Part shown: positions 53,465 through 63,095 of the stretch, one piece after another
How the letters are laid out: each line of letters opens with the position of its first letter
Position numbering within the stretch: the first letter of the stretch is position 1
Source of the DNA: UBA12191 sp964422295
GTDB taxonomy: Bacteria; Planctomycetota; UBA8108; UBA1146
Assembly (NCBI GenBank): GCA_964422295.1
Contig: CAYRAM010000009.1
Location: 1-64,000, forward strand
Direction: 5' to 3'
Length of the DNA: 64,000 nucleotides
Notes under the pieces: generated by a model
Told to the model about the DNA's origin: nothing
Seen by the model: only the letters and a program-made list of their open reading frames with translations
Database searches by the model: none
Position numbers and translations under genes: made by a program

Positions 53465-54166
53465 GTGGCACTCCGCAGCAACGATCCCGCCCCGAGCTCA
53501 GCGATTTCCCTTCTGGGAGGGGTCTTCGACCCGGTCCACCGGGGCCACGTCGCAATCGCCTTATCCGCTCTGCGACACCCGCAAATCTCTGAGGTTCGCT
53601 GGATTCCCTGTGCGCAAATTCCCCACCACAAATCCACTCCAATGGCACCTGCAAAGGCGCGCCTGGAGATGGCTCGACTGATCTGCGATGAAACTGAAGG
53701 ATTTGTCGTCGATGATCTCGAATATCACCGGGAAGGTCCGTCCTACACCGTCGATACAGTGCGCCTGCTCAGTGACCGCATTCCGGACAAAACCCTGCTG
53801 TGGATCGTCGGCGCCGATAACGCACGAACTATCGCCCAATGGAAATCCGCCGACGAATTGTGGAATATTGCGATCCCTCTCATTGCCCCGCGGCCAGGTG
53901 TTGAAAGCAGTTCTGAGGAGGGCTTCCTCCTTCACCGGGAGGACTTCCCTTTCATCGACGACCACCGCTGGGAACTGTTTTGCCAGTGGCAGCTTCCTCC
54001 AGTCTCTGTACCGATCTCTTCGAGTGGGGTCAGAGACCTGTTGCGCAATTCAGCCGATCCCGGTCAAATTTCTGCGGATCAACTGGGAGTTCCTGCGGTG
54101 ATACTGGAATTCATTCTTGCCGGGGGTTGGTACCACACTCAAGGAAGCTGCGATGGATCAACTTGA
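53465..54166 (+). CDS. nadD: Nicotinate-nucleotide adenylyltransferase NadD
   Basis: NadD makes deamido-NAD from nicotinate mononucleotide and ATP. GGVFDPVHRGHVAIA holds the (H/T)xGH nucleotidyltransferase motif, IPHHKSTPMA and the late VPISSSGVRDLL are family signatures. The start is uncertain: GTG 53465 has AAGGAT about eight bases upstream and gives 233 residues; a GTG at 53426 and a later start near ISLLGGVFDP are also possible. It diverges from ald. Confidence 0.93.
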   Translation: MALRSNDPAPSSAISLLGGVFDPVHRGHVAIALSALRHPQISEVRWIPCAQIPHHKSTPMAPAKARLEMARLICDETEGFVVDDLEYHREGPSYTVDTVRLLSDRIPDKTLLWIVGADNARTIAQWKSADELWNIAIPLIAPRPGVESSSEEGFLLHREDFPFIDDHRWELFCQWQLPPVSVPISSSGVRDLLRNSADPGQISADQLGVPAVILEFILAGGWYHTQGSCDGST

Positions 54167-54291
54167 TTCGCACTCATGGGAGGGCACCATCAGCGGATGA
54201 GTGGGATGGGATAGGTACTGATCAGAGAGTGCCACTGAGTTCCATCCCTCGCTGACCAGAAAATTGAAATCCCAAGAAGGGATCTCGGATC

Positions 54292-55587
54292 ATGTCGAGA
54301 ATTCGCGTCAAGGACTTGCTCAACCACACCGGTGAAGAGGTCACCCTCAAAGGATGGCTCTACAATCGTCGCTCTTCGAAAAAGTTTCATTTCCTGCTGC
54401 TCCGTGACGGATCTGGCATCGTCCAATGCATCGTCACCAAGGCAGAAATTGACGAAATGGTCTTTGAAGCGATCGGCAAGATCCCATACGAGTCCGCAAT
54501 CGAGATCCATGGTAATGCGAATGCGGACGAGAGGTCGCCGGGAGGGGTTGAGGTGCACGCCTCAACCGTCGAAGTCCTCAGTGAAGCAGAAGAATATCCC
54601 ATTTCAAAGCAGGAGCACGGCCCTGACTTTCTTCTCTCCCACAGGCACCTCTGGCTGCGATCGAAAAAACAAGTCTCCATCATGCGCATTCGCAATGAAG
54701 TCCTGAAGTCCATCCGCGACGACATGCATGAGAGGGGATTTCAATGCATCGATGCCCCAGTCTTCACTCCCAACTCCTGCGAAGGAACGAGCACACTCTT
54801 TGAAGTCGACTACTTCGATGACGAAAAGGCCTATCTGACTCAAAGTGGTCAACTGTACATGGAGGCTGCAGCCATGGCGCTGGGGGATGTTTATTGTCTG
54901 GGACCCACATTCCGCGCTGAAAAATCGAAAACCCGTCGGCATCTCACCGAGTTTTGGATGTTCGAACCTGAAATGGCGTTTGCAGGACTCGACGAAGTGA
55001 TGGACCTTGCGGAAGCGATGCTCCAAAAGATCGCCTCGCGAGTCCTTGAAAATTGCCAAGCCGATCTCGAGGTCCTCGAAAGAGACACCGATCAACTCAG
55101 AAAAGCGATCGCACCCTTCCCACGCATCTCTTATTCGGAAGCGGTTGAGCGGCTCAATGATGAAGGGCACCCTTTCGAATGGGGAGGCGACCTCGGTGCT
55201 CCTGACGAATCGAAAATATCCTCCTGGTACGACACTCCCGTCATGGTTCACCGCTATCCGGAGGCGGTCAAAGCCTTCTATATGAAGAGAGACCCCAAGG
55301 ATCCAAGACTTGCCCTCGGAGTCGATGTTCTCGCACCTGAAGGATACGGCGAGATCATCGGTGGTGGGCAGCGTGAAGAGTCTCTCGATACCTTGCTGTC
55401 CAGAATTGATGAGCATGAACTCGACCCGGAAAATTTTGCCTGGTATATCGATCTGCGCCGATATGGCTCAGTTCCCCACGGTGGTTTCGGACTGGGTGTC
55501 GAGCGTACCGTGTGCTGGCTCGCCGGAATCGAACATGTCCGGGAATGCATTCCCTTTCCGAGAATGCTTTATCGGATCTATCCCTAG
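54292..55587 (+). CDS. asnS: Asparagine--tRNA ligase
   Basis: Charges tRNA-Asn. The N-terminal OB-fold anticodon domain (VTLKGWLYNRRSSKKFHFLLLRDG-type) is followed by the class II core: motif 2 FRAEKSKTRRHLTEFWMFEPE and motif 3 GGFGLGVERTVCWLAG. Glu/His choices in HLTEFWMFEPEMAF fit AsnRS rather than AspRS, and there is no bacterial AspRS insertion. It is 431 residues from ATG 54292, with AAGGGA upstream inside a short ATCCC/GGGAT hairpin (54269-54283). Confidence 0.95.
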   Translation: MSRIRVKDLLNHTGEEVTLKGWLYNRRSSKKFHFLLLRDGSGIVQCIVTKAEIDEMVFEAIGKIPYESAIEIHGNANADERSPGGVEVHASTVEVLSEAEEYPISKQEHGPDFLLSHRHLWLRSKKQVSIMRIRNEVLKSIRDDMHERGFQCIDAPVFTPNSCEGTSTLFEVDYFDDEKAYLTQSGQLYMEAAAMALGDVYCLGPTFRAEKSKTRRHLTEFWMFEPEMAFAGLDEVMDLAEAMLQKIASRVLENCQADLEVLERDTDQLRKAIAPFPRISYSEAVERLNDEGHPFEWGGDLGAPDESKISSWYDTPVMVHRYPEAVKAFYMKRDPKDPRLALGVDVLAPEGYGEIIGGGQREESLDTLLSRIDEHELDPENFAWYIDLRRYGSVPHGGFGLGVERTVCWLAGIEHVRECIPFPRMLYRIYP

Positions 55588-55806
55588 CACCCTTGCGAAC
55601 ACTCCTGCTACCGTTACAATGAGGTTTACATTGAGGGATGTATGTTCCAATAGTTCCGGTCGATATCGAACTGATTGTCTCATCCCTTTCTTTGCCCGCC
55701 TTGAGGTGATTGCAGAATGAAGAGATTTGCAAGCCATCCGTAAGCTTGGGCGCATCTGGAAAGTTCTGAGATTCCGGGTACCAATAATTTTTTGAGAGGT
55801 GAGAGC

Positions 55807-57894
55807 ATGTCGGCAAGGCAATTTAATTCGATGCCTGACAATGTCATGATTACCGGATCCTTCACAAGGATTATTGTTTTGTTACTTCTCTGCTTTGCAA
55901 CTCCTCTGTTTGTTGCAAATCCATTGGCAGCCCAGAATGGTGTTGTGATCCAGCAGACAGCCACCTGTGGCTCCAATCCAAAAAGTGTCGACCTGACGGT
56001 TCGATTGACAGATGGCAACCTCTGGAGCATCGATGCCACCAGCGGGAAAGTCTGTGTTTACAGTACTTCAGGGGTACTGCTCCTCAGTACCAACCTTGAC
56101 CATCCGATCGGTGCAGCCCAAGCCCCACTCTTTCAACCTCAATGCTCAGGACTCACCTATTCGGCGACAACCGACACATTTTGGATCCTGAATTCGACCG
56201 GGCATGAAATCTCAGAGATGGATCCTTCCGGTGCCCCATTGGGAACTCCGATTGCTATTCAGAGTGTGAATACACTGACGGGGCTGGCGATGAATCCCAT
56301 CGACGGAAACCTCTGGTCGCTGAATAATCAGAATAACTCCGTCCTTGAAATCGATCCCCTTACCGGCGCAGTTTTGACCGAATTGTCCTTGCCAGGAAAC
56401 TCTGTCCGTTTCAGCAATGGCCTCGACATCCATTTGGATAACGGCAATCCCATTCTCGATTTCTCCTACGGTGATGTCTTCGACGCAAAAGTAGTCGAGA
56501 TTCTCAGCTACAGCCTTAACAGTGGTGAACTGACGTGCAAGAGCATCGACCTGAGCCAGATTGAAACCAGCGATCCCATCCTGGGATTTGTAAACAAGCC
56601 CAATTCAAACTCGATCTACGTCACCACCTGCTGTGACATCTACGAATTGGATGGAACCCAAAACAGTGTCCTTCCGCCATCGGATCTTCTGTGTCTCGTG
56701 GACGGTGAAGGTAACGCAGAGATGACCTGGAGAAATTGCGGTCCCGGAATCAACGGAATCTACAACTCTATCAGGATCACCCGTAACGGAGTTATCGTCG
56801 ACACCATTAGTGGCACTGCGACGGCCTGGACCGACAATTCTCCCCCGAATGAAGCGAACATCCTTTATCAGGTTCAGGGCGTTGTTGGCTCCAATATCGC
56901 CACAGCATCGACGACGATCAACAACTCAGCGGGAGGACTGGCACAGTATCAGTCGATCCCCGAATTTCACCCTCGTGATCTGGCATATGATCCCGAAATG
57001 GATGATCTCTATGTCACCGATAGTTTCTCAGGAGTCATCCGAATCTATGGGTCTGATCTCGTGGAGAAAAGAGTCATCGATACCGGTCTTACTAATCTTC
57101 GAGGCATTGGGTACAACTCGCTCATGGATGTCCTCTTGGTCAGCAGGGTCAATAGCAGCCTCATGACTTTTATCGATCCATTGACCGGTGTACCGATGTC
57201 GTCATTTCCGAGTTCCAGTGATGAGATCACCTCAATTTCCTATGACCTCAGCAATGACGACTGGCTTCTTTTCAGAAACACTGGCGCAAATGATGCCGAG
57301 ATCTTGCGCATGGAAGCGGCAGACGGGTTTGAGGGAAATCCGCTGGGAACGATTGCACCTCCCCAGACTTCAGGCTTGGTCATCAGTGGAGGAATGGCCG
57401 CACTTGAAGACGGCACTCTGTTAATTGGAATTGACAGTGGTGGGCAACCCACCAGCGTTAGCCAGTTGACCTCATTCGGGTTCCCTCTCACATACAGCAT
57501 GCCCATGGGAGCCATCGGCAACTCGCTTCATCTGCTCAACAACCCCTGGACCGGCATCGAAGTCATCGGCAGCACTCTGGTTGTCGCAGGCAATGCCACC
57601 AGTACCCTTTACAAACTGATTCTCGTCAGCGACGGACCCGACTTCCTACGCGGCGATTCCGACGGCGACAATCTAGTCAATCTCACCGATGCGATATTCA
57701 CCGCCACCTGGCTCTTTTCCGGCGGAACCGCCCCCTCATGCTTCGACGCTGCTGATGCCAACGACGATAGCAGATTGGACATATCAGACCCGTTGTACAC
57801 ATTGCTCTATCTTTTCGGCGGATCTGCCCCACCTCCCTTACCGTTCCCACTCCCGGGAGAAGATCCCACCTTCCTCGACAACTTGGGTTGTTAA
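55807..57894 (+). CDS. Secreted beta-propeller-like protein with dockerin-like C-terminus
   Basis: A 695-residue exported protein. ATG 55807 has GAGGTG upstream; the signal peptide ends near LAAQ. Two stretches of propeller-like repeats (for example GLAMNPIDGNLWSLNNQNNS; DLAYDPEMDDLYVTDSFSG) flank a fibronectin-like segment (WRNCGPGINGIYNSIRITRNG). The last 85 residues are the dockerin-like doublet (FLRGDSDGDNLVNLTDAIF; DANDDSRLDISDPLYTLLYLF). It heads the array of secreted genes. A surface or cell-wall complex role is inferred; no enzyme motif is visible. Confidence 0.8.
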   Translation: MSARQFNSMPDNVMITGSFTRIIVLLLLCFATPLFVANPLAAQNGVVIQQTATCGSNPKSVDLTVRLTDGNLWSIDATSGKVCVYSTSGVLLLSTNLDHPIGAAQAPLFQPQCSGLTYSATTDTFWILNSTGHEISEMDPSGAPLGTPIAIQSVNTLTGLAMNPIDGNLWSLNNQNNSVLEIDPLTGAVLTELSLPGNSVRFSNGLDIHLDNGNPILDFSYGDVFDAKVVEILSYSLNSGELTCKSIDLSQIETSDPILGFVNKPNSNSIYVTTCCDIYELDGTQNSVLPPSDLLCLVDGEGNAEMTWRNCGPGINGIYNSIRITRNGVIVDTISGTATAWTDNSPPNEANILYQVQGVVGSNIATASTTINNSAGGLAQYQSIPEFHPRDLAYDPEMDDLYVTDSFSGVIRIYGSDLVEKRVIDTGLTNLRGIGYNSLMDVLLVSRVNSSLMTFIDPLTGVPMSSFPSSSDEITSISYDLSNDDWLLFRNTGANDAEILRMEAADGFEGNPLGTIAPPQTSGLVISGGMAALEDGTLLIGIDSGGQPTSVSQLTSFGFPLTYSMPMGAIGNSLHLLNNPWTGIEVIGSTLVVAGNATSTLYKLILVSDGPDFLRGDSDGDNLVNLTDAIFTATWLFSGGTAPSCFDAADANDDSRLDISDPLYTLLYLFGGSAPPPLPFPLPGEDPTFLDNLGC

Positions 57895-58075
57895 TCAAAC
57901 CCGAGTTGACTTGTCAACCTTAGTTAATACACTTTGTATATCTCCCTAGACGGGAGACACCGCCCGACTTGCACCGCAAGCAAGCATGGTGGGGAAGAGT
58001 CTTGCGTCAGTTTTTGACGTGAGGGGGAAGATATTCATGCGGGGGCCTCCCAGGAGGCAAGCAGAGGAGATGAAG
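57895..58075 (+). promoter_or_regulatory. Hairpin-rich leader of the first cohesin-like gene
   Basis: Five perfect inverted repeats follow one another: GTTGAC/GTCAAC (57905-57918), TCTCCC/GGGAGA (57941-57957), CTTGC/GCAAG (57968-57980), CGTCA/TGACG (58005-58019) and GCCTCC/GGAGGC (58045-58058), the last close to the Shine-Dalgarno. The first could be an operator-like palindrome; a TTGTCA at 57911 could be part of a promoter. The RNA from about 57940 to the start would be strongly folded. I recognise no riboswitch class. Confidence 0.4.
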
Positions 58076-59926
58076 ATGATGGGTACCTGCATAAAGCAGG
58101 TATTCGCGGCGGTGTGTCTGTGTGTCGTGCTGAACGGTTCAGTAATCGGACAGCAATCCCTCACCATCGCGGATGCCACTACTCAGGGGCTATCAGAATT
58201 CAATACGGAGGTGGTTCTACAGAGTACTGCCGAAACCCAAGGCTATGTGTTGGCCATAAGTTTCGACTCCAGCGTACTCACAGCCACCAACGTCGGCGTG
58301 GAAGGGACTGATGTGGAAAGCATCGGAGCAGAATTGATTGCGGCAGAGATTCTCGCTGAGGGCCTGACCCTTGGCGTTATCATCGATGCACAAAGTCCAT
58401 TCGATGGAACAGTGATTCCTGAGGGGCAATCGTCCGTAGGATCGCTTTCTTTCGCTCCACTCATCATCGCATCGTCGAATTTGACGACTCAACTGAGCTT
58501 CGTCGATGGAACCCTGAATACACCGCCCCTCGATAACCTCATCGTTCAAGGCGGATTGTCTCTCGGTGTGGCAGAAGGCCTGCAACTGAACGACGGGTCC
58601 GTTACTCTCACCCCTCCGCCCCCTGACAATCTCAGAGTGGGCGCCGCTTCGGTTCAAGCAAATGGTTCAGATGTAGCGGATGTCCCTGTGCTGCTATCCA
58701 ACAGTACAGGCCCAGTCCAGGGATTCGTGATTGCCATAGCACACAGTCAAGAAGACCTAACCCTTGAAGAAATCACGATCGTTGGAACTCTCACAGAAAG
58801 TGTCGGTTCAGAATTTGAGGTGACAAACCTCTATGCCGATGGAGGCACCATCGGAGTCGTTCTCGACTTCATGCCACCATTTGACGGTCAAGTGATTCCT
58901 GTAGGAAATGATCAGCAGATTGCTACTTACCGCTACAGTTGCAATGACGTCATCTACCTGCCTGAAGCTGACTTGGAATCTCCATTGACTCCAATCAACA
59001 ACTTCATCGGTGATCCTCCACTGGAAAATGTCATCGTCATCGGAGGGCTCTCTCTGAATCCCTCCCTTGAGCCAGGAAGTTTGACATGTCTCGCAGTGGA
59101 GCCTCCCCCTGAACACAATACTGTCGTGACTGCAGAAACAGTCTTCGATGGATCTTCGGGGAACTATGCTCACTCCGGACAAACGGGGACCCTTAATCTC
59201 TATTACAGGGATCCCGACAGTGCGATTCAGGGATTTACCATCACGATCTGCTACGACTGTGACCTGACGATAGAGGATGGGACTTTCAGCCTGGAAGGAT
59301 CCATCGTCGCAGAGGTTGGGGCGGAATACCTCAATCACCAAGTCGATGACGATTGCTCTGATGGAGAGACCGGCGAATTGATCCTGGCAATTCTGCTGGA
59401 TGCACTGCCCCCCTTTGAGGGACAGACATTGCCGCCCACCAGCGAAGATTTGCTCATCGGTTCCATCCAAGTAACCGTCGATGAAACCGCAGAGTGCGAC
59501 GAGATTCAGGAAATCTACTTCTGTGACGACATCAACGGCCTCGGTTCAGTCTTCCTCTACAACAACGTAGTTATCGACTACCAGTCGATTCAGGATTTCG
59601 ATCGACTGGATACCGGAGTTCATGTGGTTGCTGAAGAAATCTTTCAGCGCGGAGACTGCAATAGTGACGACAAAGTCGATCTTGCAGATGCCGCAACAAT
59701 CCTCGCTTCACAATTTCAAGGTTTACCAATTCATTGCTCTGACGCATGTGATGTAAATGACGATGGAGTCATCAATCTTGCAGATTCCGTCTACGTAATG
59801 AATTGGCTCTTTAAGTTTGGCCCGATTCCACCGGATCCGGGCCCATACGAAAATGGACCAGATCCGACCAACGACGAATTACCAGTTTGTAACAGTCATG
59901 ACACCGGCTGTGCGGGACAGCCTTAA
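58076..59926 (+). CDS. Secreted protein with three cohesin-like modules and a dockerin-like C-terminus
   Basis: A 616-residue exported protein. Starts at 58070, 58076 and 58079 are possible; 58076 has GAGGAG six bases upstream. The signal peptide ends near VIGQQ. Three modules of about 150 residues follow, each with Q-G-(Y/F)-x-(L/I/T)-x-(I/L)-x-(F/Y/H)-x-x-x-L and later (I/L)D-x-x-(P/S)PF-x-G-x-x-(I/L)P (for example LDALPPFEGQTLPP), resembling cohesin-type beta-sandwiches. The last 85 residues are the dockerin-like pair (RGDCNSDDKVDLADAATI; CDVNDDGVINLADSVYVM). Three close relatives follow directly. I infer self-assembling surface scaffolds; no enzyme motif is visible. Confidence 0.82.
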   Translation: MMGTCIKQVFAAVCLCVVLNGSVIGQQSLTIADATTQGLSEFNTEVVLQSTAETQGYVLAISFDSSVLTATNVGVEGTDVESIGAELIAAEILAEGLTLGVIIDAQSPFDGTVIPEGQSSVGSLSFAPLIIASSNLTTQLSFVDGTLNTPPLDNLIVQGGLSLGVAEGLQLNDGSVTLTPPPPDNLRVGAASVQANGSDVADVPVLLSNSTGPVQGFVIAIAHSQEDLTLEEITIVGTLTESVGSEFEVTNLYADGGTIGVVLDFMPPFDGQVIPVGNDQQIATYRYSCNDVIYLPEADLESPLTPINNFIGDPPLENVIVIGGLSLNPSLEPGSLTCLAVEPPPEHNTVVTAETVFDGSSGNYAHSGQTGTLNLYYRDPDSAIQGFTITICYDCDLTIEDGTFSLEGSIVAEVGAEYLNHQVDDDCSDGETGELILAILLDALPPFEGQTLPPTSEDLLIGSIQVTVDETAECDEIQEIYFCDDINGLGSVFLYNNVVIDYQSIQDFDRLDTGVHVVAEEIFQRGDCNSDDKVDLADAATILASQFQGLPIHCSDACDVNDDGVINLADSVYVMNWLFKFGPIPPDPGPYENGPDPTNDELPVCNSHDTGCAGQP

Positions 59927-59943
59927 GACAACTAACTCAAATA

Positions 59944-59997
59944 TGCTCCTGATCATTGGAGCAAATCTATTGCGAGCTCATCGGCGAAGTCGATAGC
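59944..59997 (+). promoter_or_regulatory. Two hairpins in the leader of the second cohesin-like gene
   Basis: TGCTCC (59944-59949) pairs with GGAGCA (59958-59963), and GCT-C-ATCG (59976-59983) pairs with CGATAGC (59991-59997) with one bulge. They fill the 87-bp space before the ATG at 60014. The first could end upstream transcription, but no T-run follows. Confidence 0.4.
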
Positions 59998-60013
59998 GAG
60001 GAAGGAATTCGAG

Positions 60014-61312
60014 ATGTTCAATCTCAAGAAACTCAAGCATGCAGGATTAGCGATCCTGTTTACCATTGTTTGCGTGGCAGGGACTGCCAGTGCACAAAAT
60101 CCGGACATATTGGTGAAACTATCCGATGCGCAAGCATTTGGTGGGGGATCCATTTCCCAGTCTGTTCTCCTGGATAACAATCAGACCTCGGGGATTCAAG
60201 GTTGGAGCCTCGGTGTCTGCAACGATCCGTCAGCCCTGATTCCAGTCAGTTCTGTATTGGGAATCGATGCTTCCAGCATCAAAAATGGCGAGATGCCAGA
60301 CTTTGAAACAATGCTTCTCGCTGATGCAGCAGTCACTCAGGGAGTCGTCATTTGCTTTACAGGATGCGCAACTCTCGGTGAAGTTTCCGACTATGAACTT
60401 CTCCAGATCAACTACGACGTCCTCGGGGAAGTGGGCAGCTCCACTGACTTACAGCTCTGCTCCTATGGATCTCCCGTTGTCACTACCGTAATGGTGATCA
60501 ATGGAGAGAGTGTTCCTCCTACTACCCAAAATAGCACTGTGGAAATCCTCAGCCCCAACTTCCTCACCATAGGAAATGGATTTGGCGTGGTTGGACAAAC
60601 TGCAAGTGTTCCGGTTAATGTTTCAACCGAGCGTCCCATCGATGGGCTCTCGATTGCGACGGGCTACGATGCATCGCTTCTGACATTCACGGTTGCAAAT
60701 GCGACTGGAGTTGCAACAGATGCTGACTTCGTCGAGGTATCTCAAACTTCCGAGCCTGGAACCATTGGTATTGGCTTGGTCATGAGCTTCAGCCTCACTG
60801 CTGAAATCCCGGTAGGAGATAACCAAGAGATCCTTCTTCTGGACTTCGATGTAGCAAATGACCTGGGTGGCCAAGTTGCTCCCTTGCTCACAGACATCAG
60901 CTTTATCCCATCCTCCGGCAATCCTCCGATCACCAATAGGATTGTTGATGGAAGTTACAGTGAGACTCCCAATCTGGTTGATGGGGCAATCGAGCTGGTC
61001 GACTTCAATCCTTTCCTTCGCGGCGACTGCAACAGGGACACTTTTGTCGATATCGCAGATGGAATTGCCATTCTTGCCTACCTCTTCCAATCACAACCAG
61101 TCGGTGGAAACTCTGGACCTTGTCTCGACGCCTGTGACGTGGATGACAGCGCAACAGCCGGTAACCCCGGTATCGGTATTGGCGATGCGGTTTACGTCTT
61201 CACATACCAGTTTGCAGGAGGAAGCCCTCCTCCCGCTCCATTCCCGGATATGGGTATCGATCCCACCACTGGCGATGGGATTGGCTGTGATGGCGACGCC
61301 GACGCCCAGTAG
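60014..61312 (+). CDS. Secreted protein with two cohesin-like modules and a dockerin-like C-terminus
   Basis: A 432-residue exported protein. ATG 60014 has AAGGA seven bases upstream; the signal peptide ends at TASAQ. Two modules follow. The first has SGIQGWSLGVCNDPSAL; the second has PIDGLSIATGYDASLL and GNPPITNRIVDGSYSETPNL, patterns shared with the neighbours. The dockerin-like pair is at the end (LRGDCNRDTFVDIADGIAIL; DACDVDDSATAGNPGIGIGDAV, with an insertion in the second loop). Paralog of the genes at 58076, 61619 and 63096. A strong intrinsic terminator follows. Confidence 0.82.
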   Translation: MFNLKKLKHAGLAILFTIVCVAGTASAQNPDILVKLSDAQAFGGGSISQSVLLDNNQTSGIQGWSLGVCNDPSALIPVSSVLGIDASSIKNGEMPDFETMLLADAAVTQGVVICFTGCATLGEVSDYELLQINYDVLGEVGSSTDLQLCSYGSPVVTTVMVINGESVPPTTQNSTVEILSPNFLTIGNGFGVVGQTASVPVNVSTERPIDGLSIATGYDASLLTFTVANATGVATDADFVEVSQTSEPGTIGIGLVMSFSLTAEIPVGDNQEILLLDFDVANDLGGQVAPLLTDISFIPSSGNPPITNRIVDGSYSETPNLVDGAIELVDFNPFLRGDCNRDTFVDIADGIAILAYLFQSQPVGGNSGPCLDACDVDDSATAGNPGIGIGDAVYVFTYQFAGGSPPPAPFPDMGIDPTTGDGIGCDGDADAQ

Positions 61313-61354
61313 ACACATTTTCTAGAATATCCAAGCAGCTCGTAATGAGTTTAA

Positions 61355-61385
61355 GGCCCCGAAGGAAACTTCGGGGCCCAATTTT
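61355..61385 (+). terminator. Intrinsic terminator after the second cohesin-like gene
   Basis: GGCCCCGAAG (61355-61364) pairs perfectly with CTTCGGGGCC (61369-61378) around a GAAA loop, followed by five T (61382-61386 region). A textbook rho-independent terminator, so the gene at 61619 needs its own promoter. Confidence 0.93.
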
Positions 61386-61618
61386 TGCCGACTTTGGGAC
61401 AACGCAAGTATCGGGCCTGCAAGTGGGTACTCCATGGGTGGATGGGCAAGCCCAGGGTGGTACCATGGGTATTAGTGAAGAATAGTAGTCACCCAGAATT
61501 AACGATGACTATGAGTTCGATCCCCCATCGTCTCACCGCCTTTTTCGTCGTGCCAAGGTGAGTTCTGAGGCTCAACGTTTTCTCAATCAGGTGTTCAAAT
61601 TTGAGGAGATCAACTGAT
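61386..61618 (+). promoter_or_regulatory. Leader of the third cohesin-like gene
   Basis: This 233-bp space must hold a promoter because a strong terminator precedes it. It contains CCATGGGT twice (61432-61439 and 61463-61470) flanking a GC-rich hairpin TGGGCAAGCCCA (61443-61454). I cannot place promoter boxes. Confidence 0.35.
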
Positions 61619-62998
61619 ATGCACTTTCGGCTGTCACATCTCACATTAATTCTGGCACTCATCTGCACTTCCATGACAGAAGTCAGTGCAGAGAACTCTT
61701 TGAACATCTCAAACGTCAACGCCAATGCTGGAGAATCGGGAGTTCACTGTTTCGTTTCTGCGACGAACGACAGCCCCGTCGAGGGTTTTTCCCTCGCTAT
61801 TCAGTATCCGATCCCCGATTTGGCCCTGACAAACGCCGACTTTACAGATACCGCGGTATCAGCTCTTCTCTCCGGTAATCAACCTGATTTCGCCGGGATA
61901 ACGATTGATTCGAGTGCAGGCACACTCACCGCAGGCGTAATTTTTGGATATGGATCTGTCGGCCAAGCCCCCCCTGCTCTATCCATTTCACCATCGATCC
62001 CACAGTCACTGATGCGCCTGACCTTTTCCGTCAACGGTGACTCCCTTCCCGGATCACTGCCATTGCAGTTGGTGAACGGTCTCGGCAATCCAGGCATCGA
62101 CAATCTTTTGTCCTCAGGGGGCTTCTCCGTTGAGCCAACGCTCAACGATGGAGTTTTCACAATCAACAACCAGCACATACTCAGCTTTGATCCGATGCTG
62201 GCAGCACCAGGAGGTTCACTGACTGCTGTCCTGAAGTACGAGCACGTTGACCCTATTCAGGGTTATCAGATTGCGATCTCCTACGACAACACTCTGCTGA
62301 CGCATTTAGAACCCTCCAGTGATTATGGTTACTACCAAGGTTTGACCGCTGACAGCGTTTTCCCCGGCGGCCCCGGCGCATTCAACGGGATTGAACTGTT
62401 CTACCCAGCAATGAATCCAAACGTTGCGCCAGGTGTAGGATTGGCGACCTTCGCTGCGATTTTTGATTTTCTTCCGCCATTCAGTGGTCAGATGCTGCCA
62501 CCGGGAACCGATCAATCGATCTTGCAATTGGAGTTTGCCGTTTCTCCATCAGCAACCTTTGGCTCAACGACAACGATTGTTCTCGACGACTCCTACACCC
62601 TGCCATCCTGTCCTGCCGCAGATCCGAATTGCGTTCCAGGACCAGCGATCAATTACGTCATCTACGACGGACTTTCGATCGCTCCGATTAAAATCGATGG
62701 CGTAGTTGAATTCGTCAGCAACCCTGGCTTCCGCAGAGGAAACACCAACAACGACAGCGCCGTCGACCTTGCAGACTCCCTGTTCGTAGTGAACTACCTT
62801 TTTTCAGGTGGTCCTCAGCCCACTTGCATGGACGCTGCAGATACGAACGACGATGGAGCCCTGGACATTTCTGACACCATTTTCCTTTTGAACTACCTTT
62901 TTATCAGTGGGCCAATTCCACCATCCCCTGGACCCCAGAGTTGCGGAATTGACACAACTGACGACAACCTCGACTGCATTCTAGCCAGCGGTTGCTGA
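61619..62998 (+). CDS. Secreted protein with two cohesin-like modules and a dockerin-like C-terminus
   Basis: A 459-residue exported protein. ATG 61619 has GAGGAG about ten bases upstream; the signal peptide ends at VSAE. Two modules follow with SPVEGFSLAIQYPIPDLAL and DPIQGYQIAISYDNTLL as the early motif, FDFLPPFSGQMLPPG as the late one, and VNGLGNPGIDNLLSSGG between. The dockerin-like pair closes the protein (FRRGNTNNDSAVDLADSLFV; AADTNDDGALDISDTIFLL). Paralog of its three neighbours. Confidence 0.82.
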   Translation: MHFRLSHLTLILALICTSMTEVSAENSLNISNVNANAGESGVHCFVSATNDSPVEGFSLAIQYPIPDLALTNADFTDTAVSALLSGNQPDFAGITIDSSAGTLTAGVIFGYGSVGQAPPALSISPSIPQSLMRLTFSVNGDSLPGSLPLQLVNGLGNPGIDNLLSSGGFSVEPTLNDGVFTINNQHILSFDPMLAAPGGSLTAVLKYEHVDPIQGYQIAISYDNTLLTHLEPSSDYGYYQGLTADSVFPGGPGAFNGIELFYPAMNPNVAPGVGLATFAAIFDFLPPFSGQMLPPGTDQSILQLEFAVSPSATFGSTTTIVLDDSYTLPSCPAADPNCVPGPAINYVIYDGLSIAPIKIDGVVEFVSNPGFRRGNTNNDSAVDLADSLFVVNYLFSGGPQPTCMDAADTNDDGALDISDTIFLLNYLFISGPIPPSPGPQSCGIDTTDDNLDCILASGC

Positions 62999-63040
62999 GC
63001 AAACTCAGCCGTACCGCTCCTGACAATCAATTGAATTTTT

Positions 63041-63064
63041 CCCGGATTCGACCATCCGTCCGGG
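63041..63064 (+). promoter_or_regulatory. Competing hairpins upstream of the fourth cohesin-like gene
   Basis: CCCGGA (63041-63046) can pair with TCCGGG (63059-63064), or CGGAT (63043-63047) with ATCCG (63053-63057). The two folds share bases. They lie 32 bp before the ATG. Confidence 0.35.
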
Positions 63065-63095
63065 AGATCCCCCACCCCCATTGAGGAGGTACCTC

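Noticed and set aside
55725..55790. Resemblance to a cyclic-di-GMP (GEMM) riboswitch core before the gene at 55807
   Set aside because: Only GCAAG...GCTTGGGCGC looks similar; the conserved GGGACGCAAAGCC core and tetraloop-receptor parts are missing.
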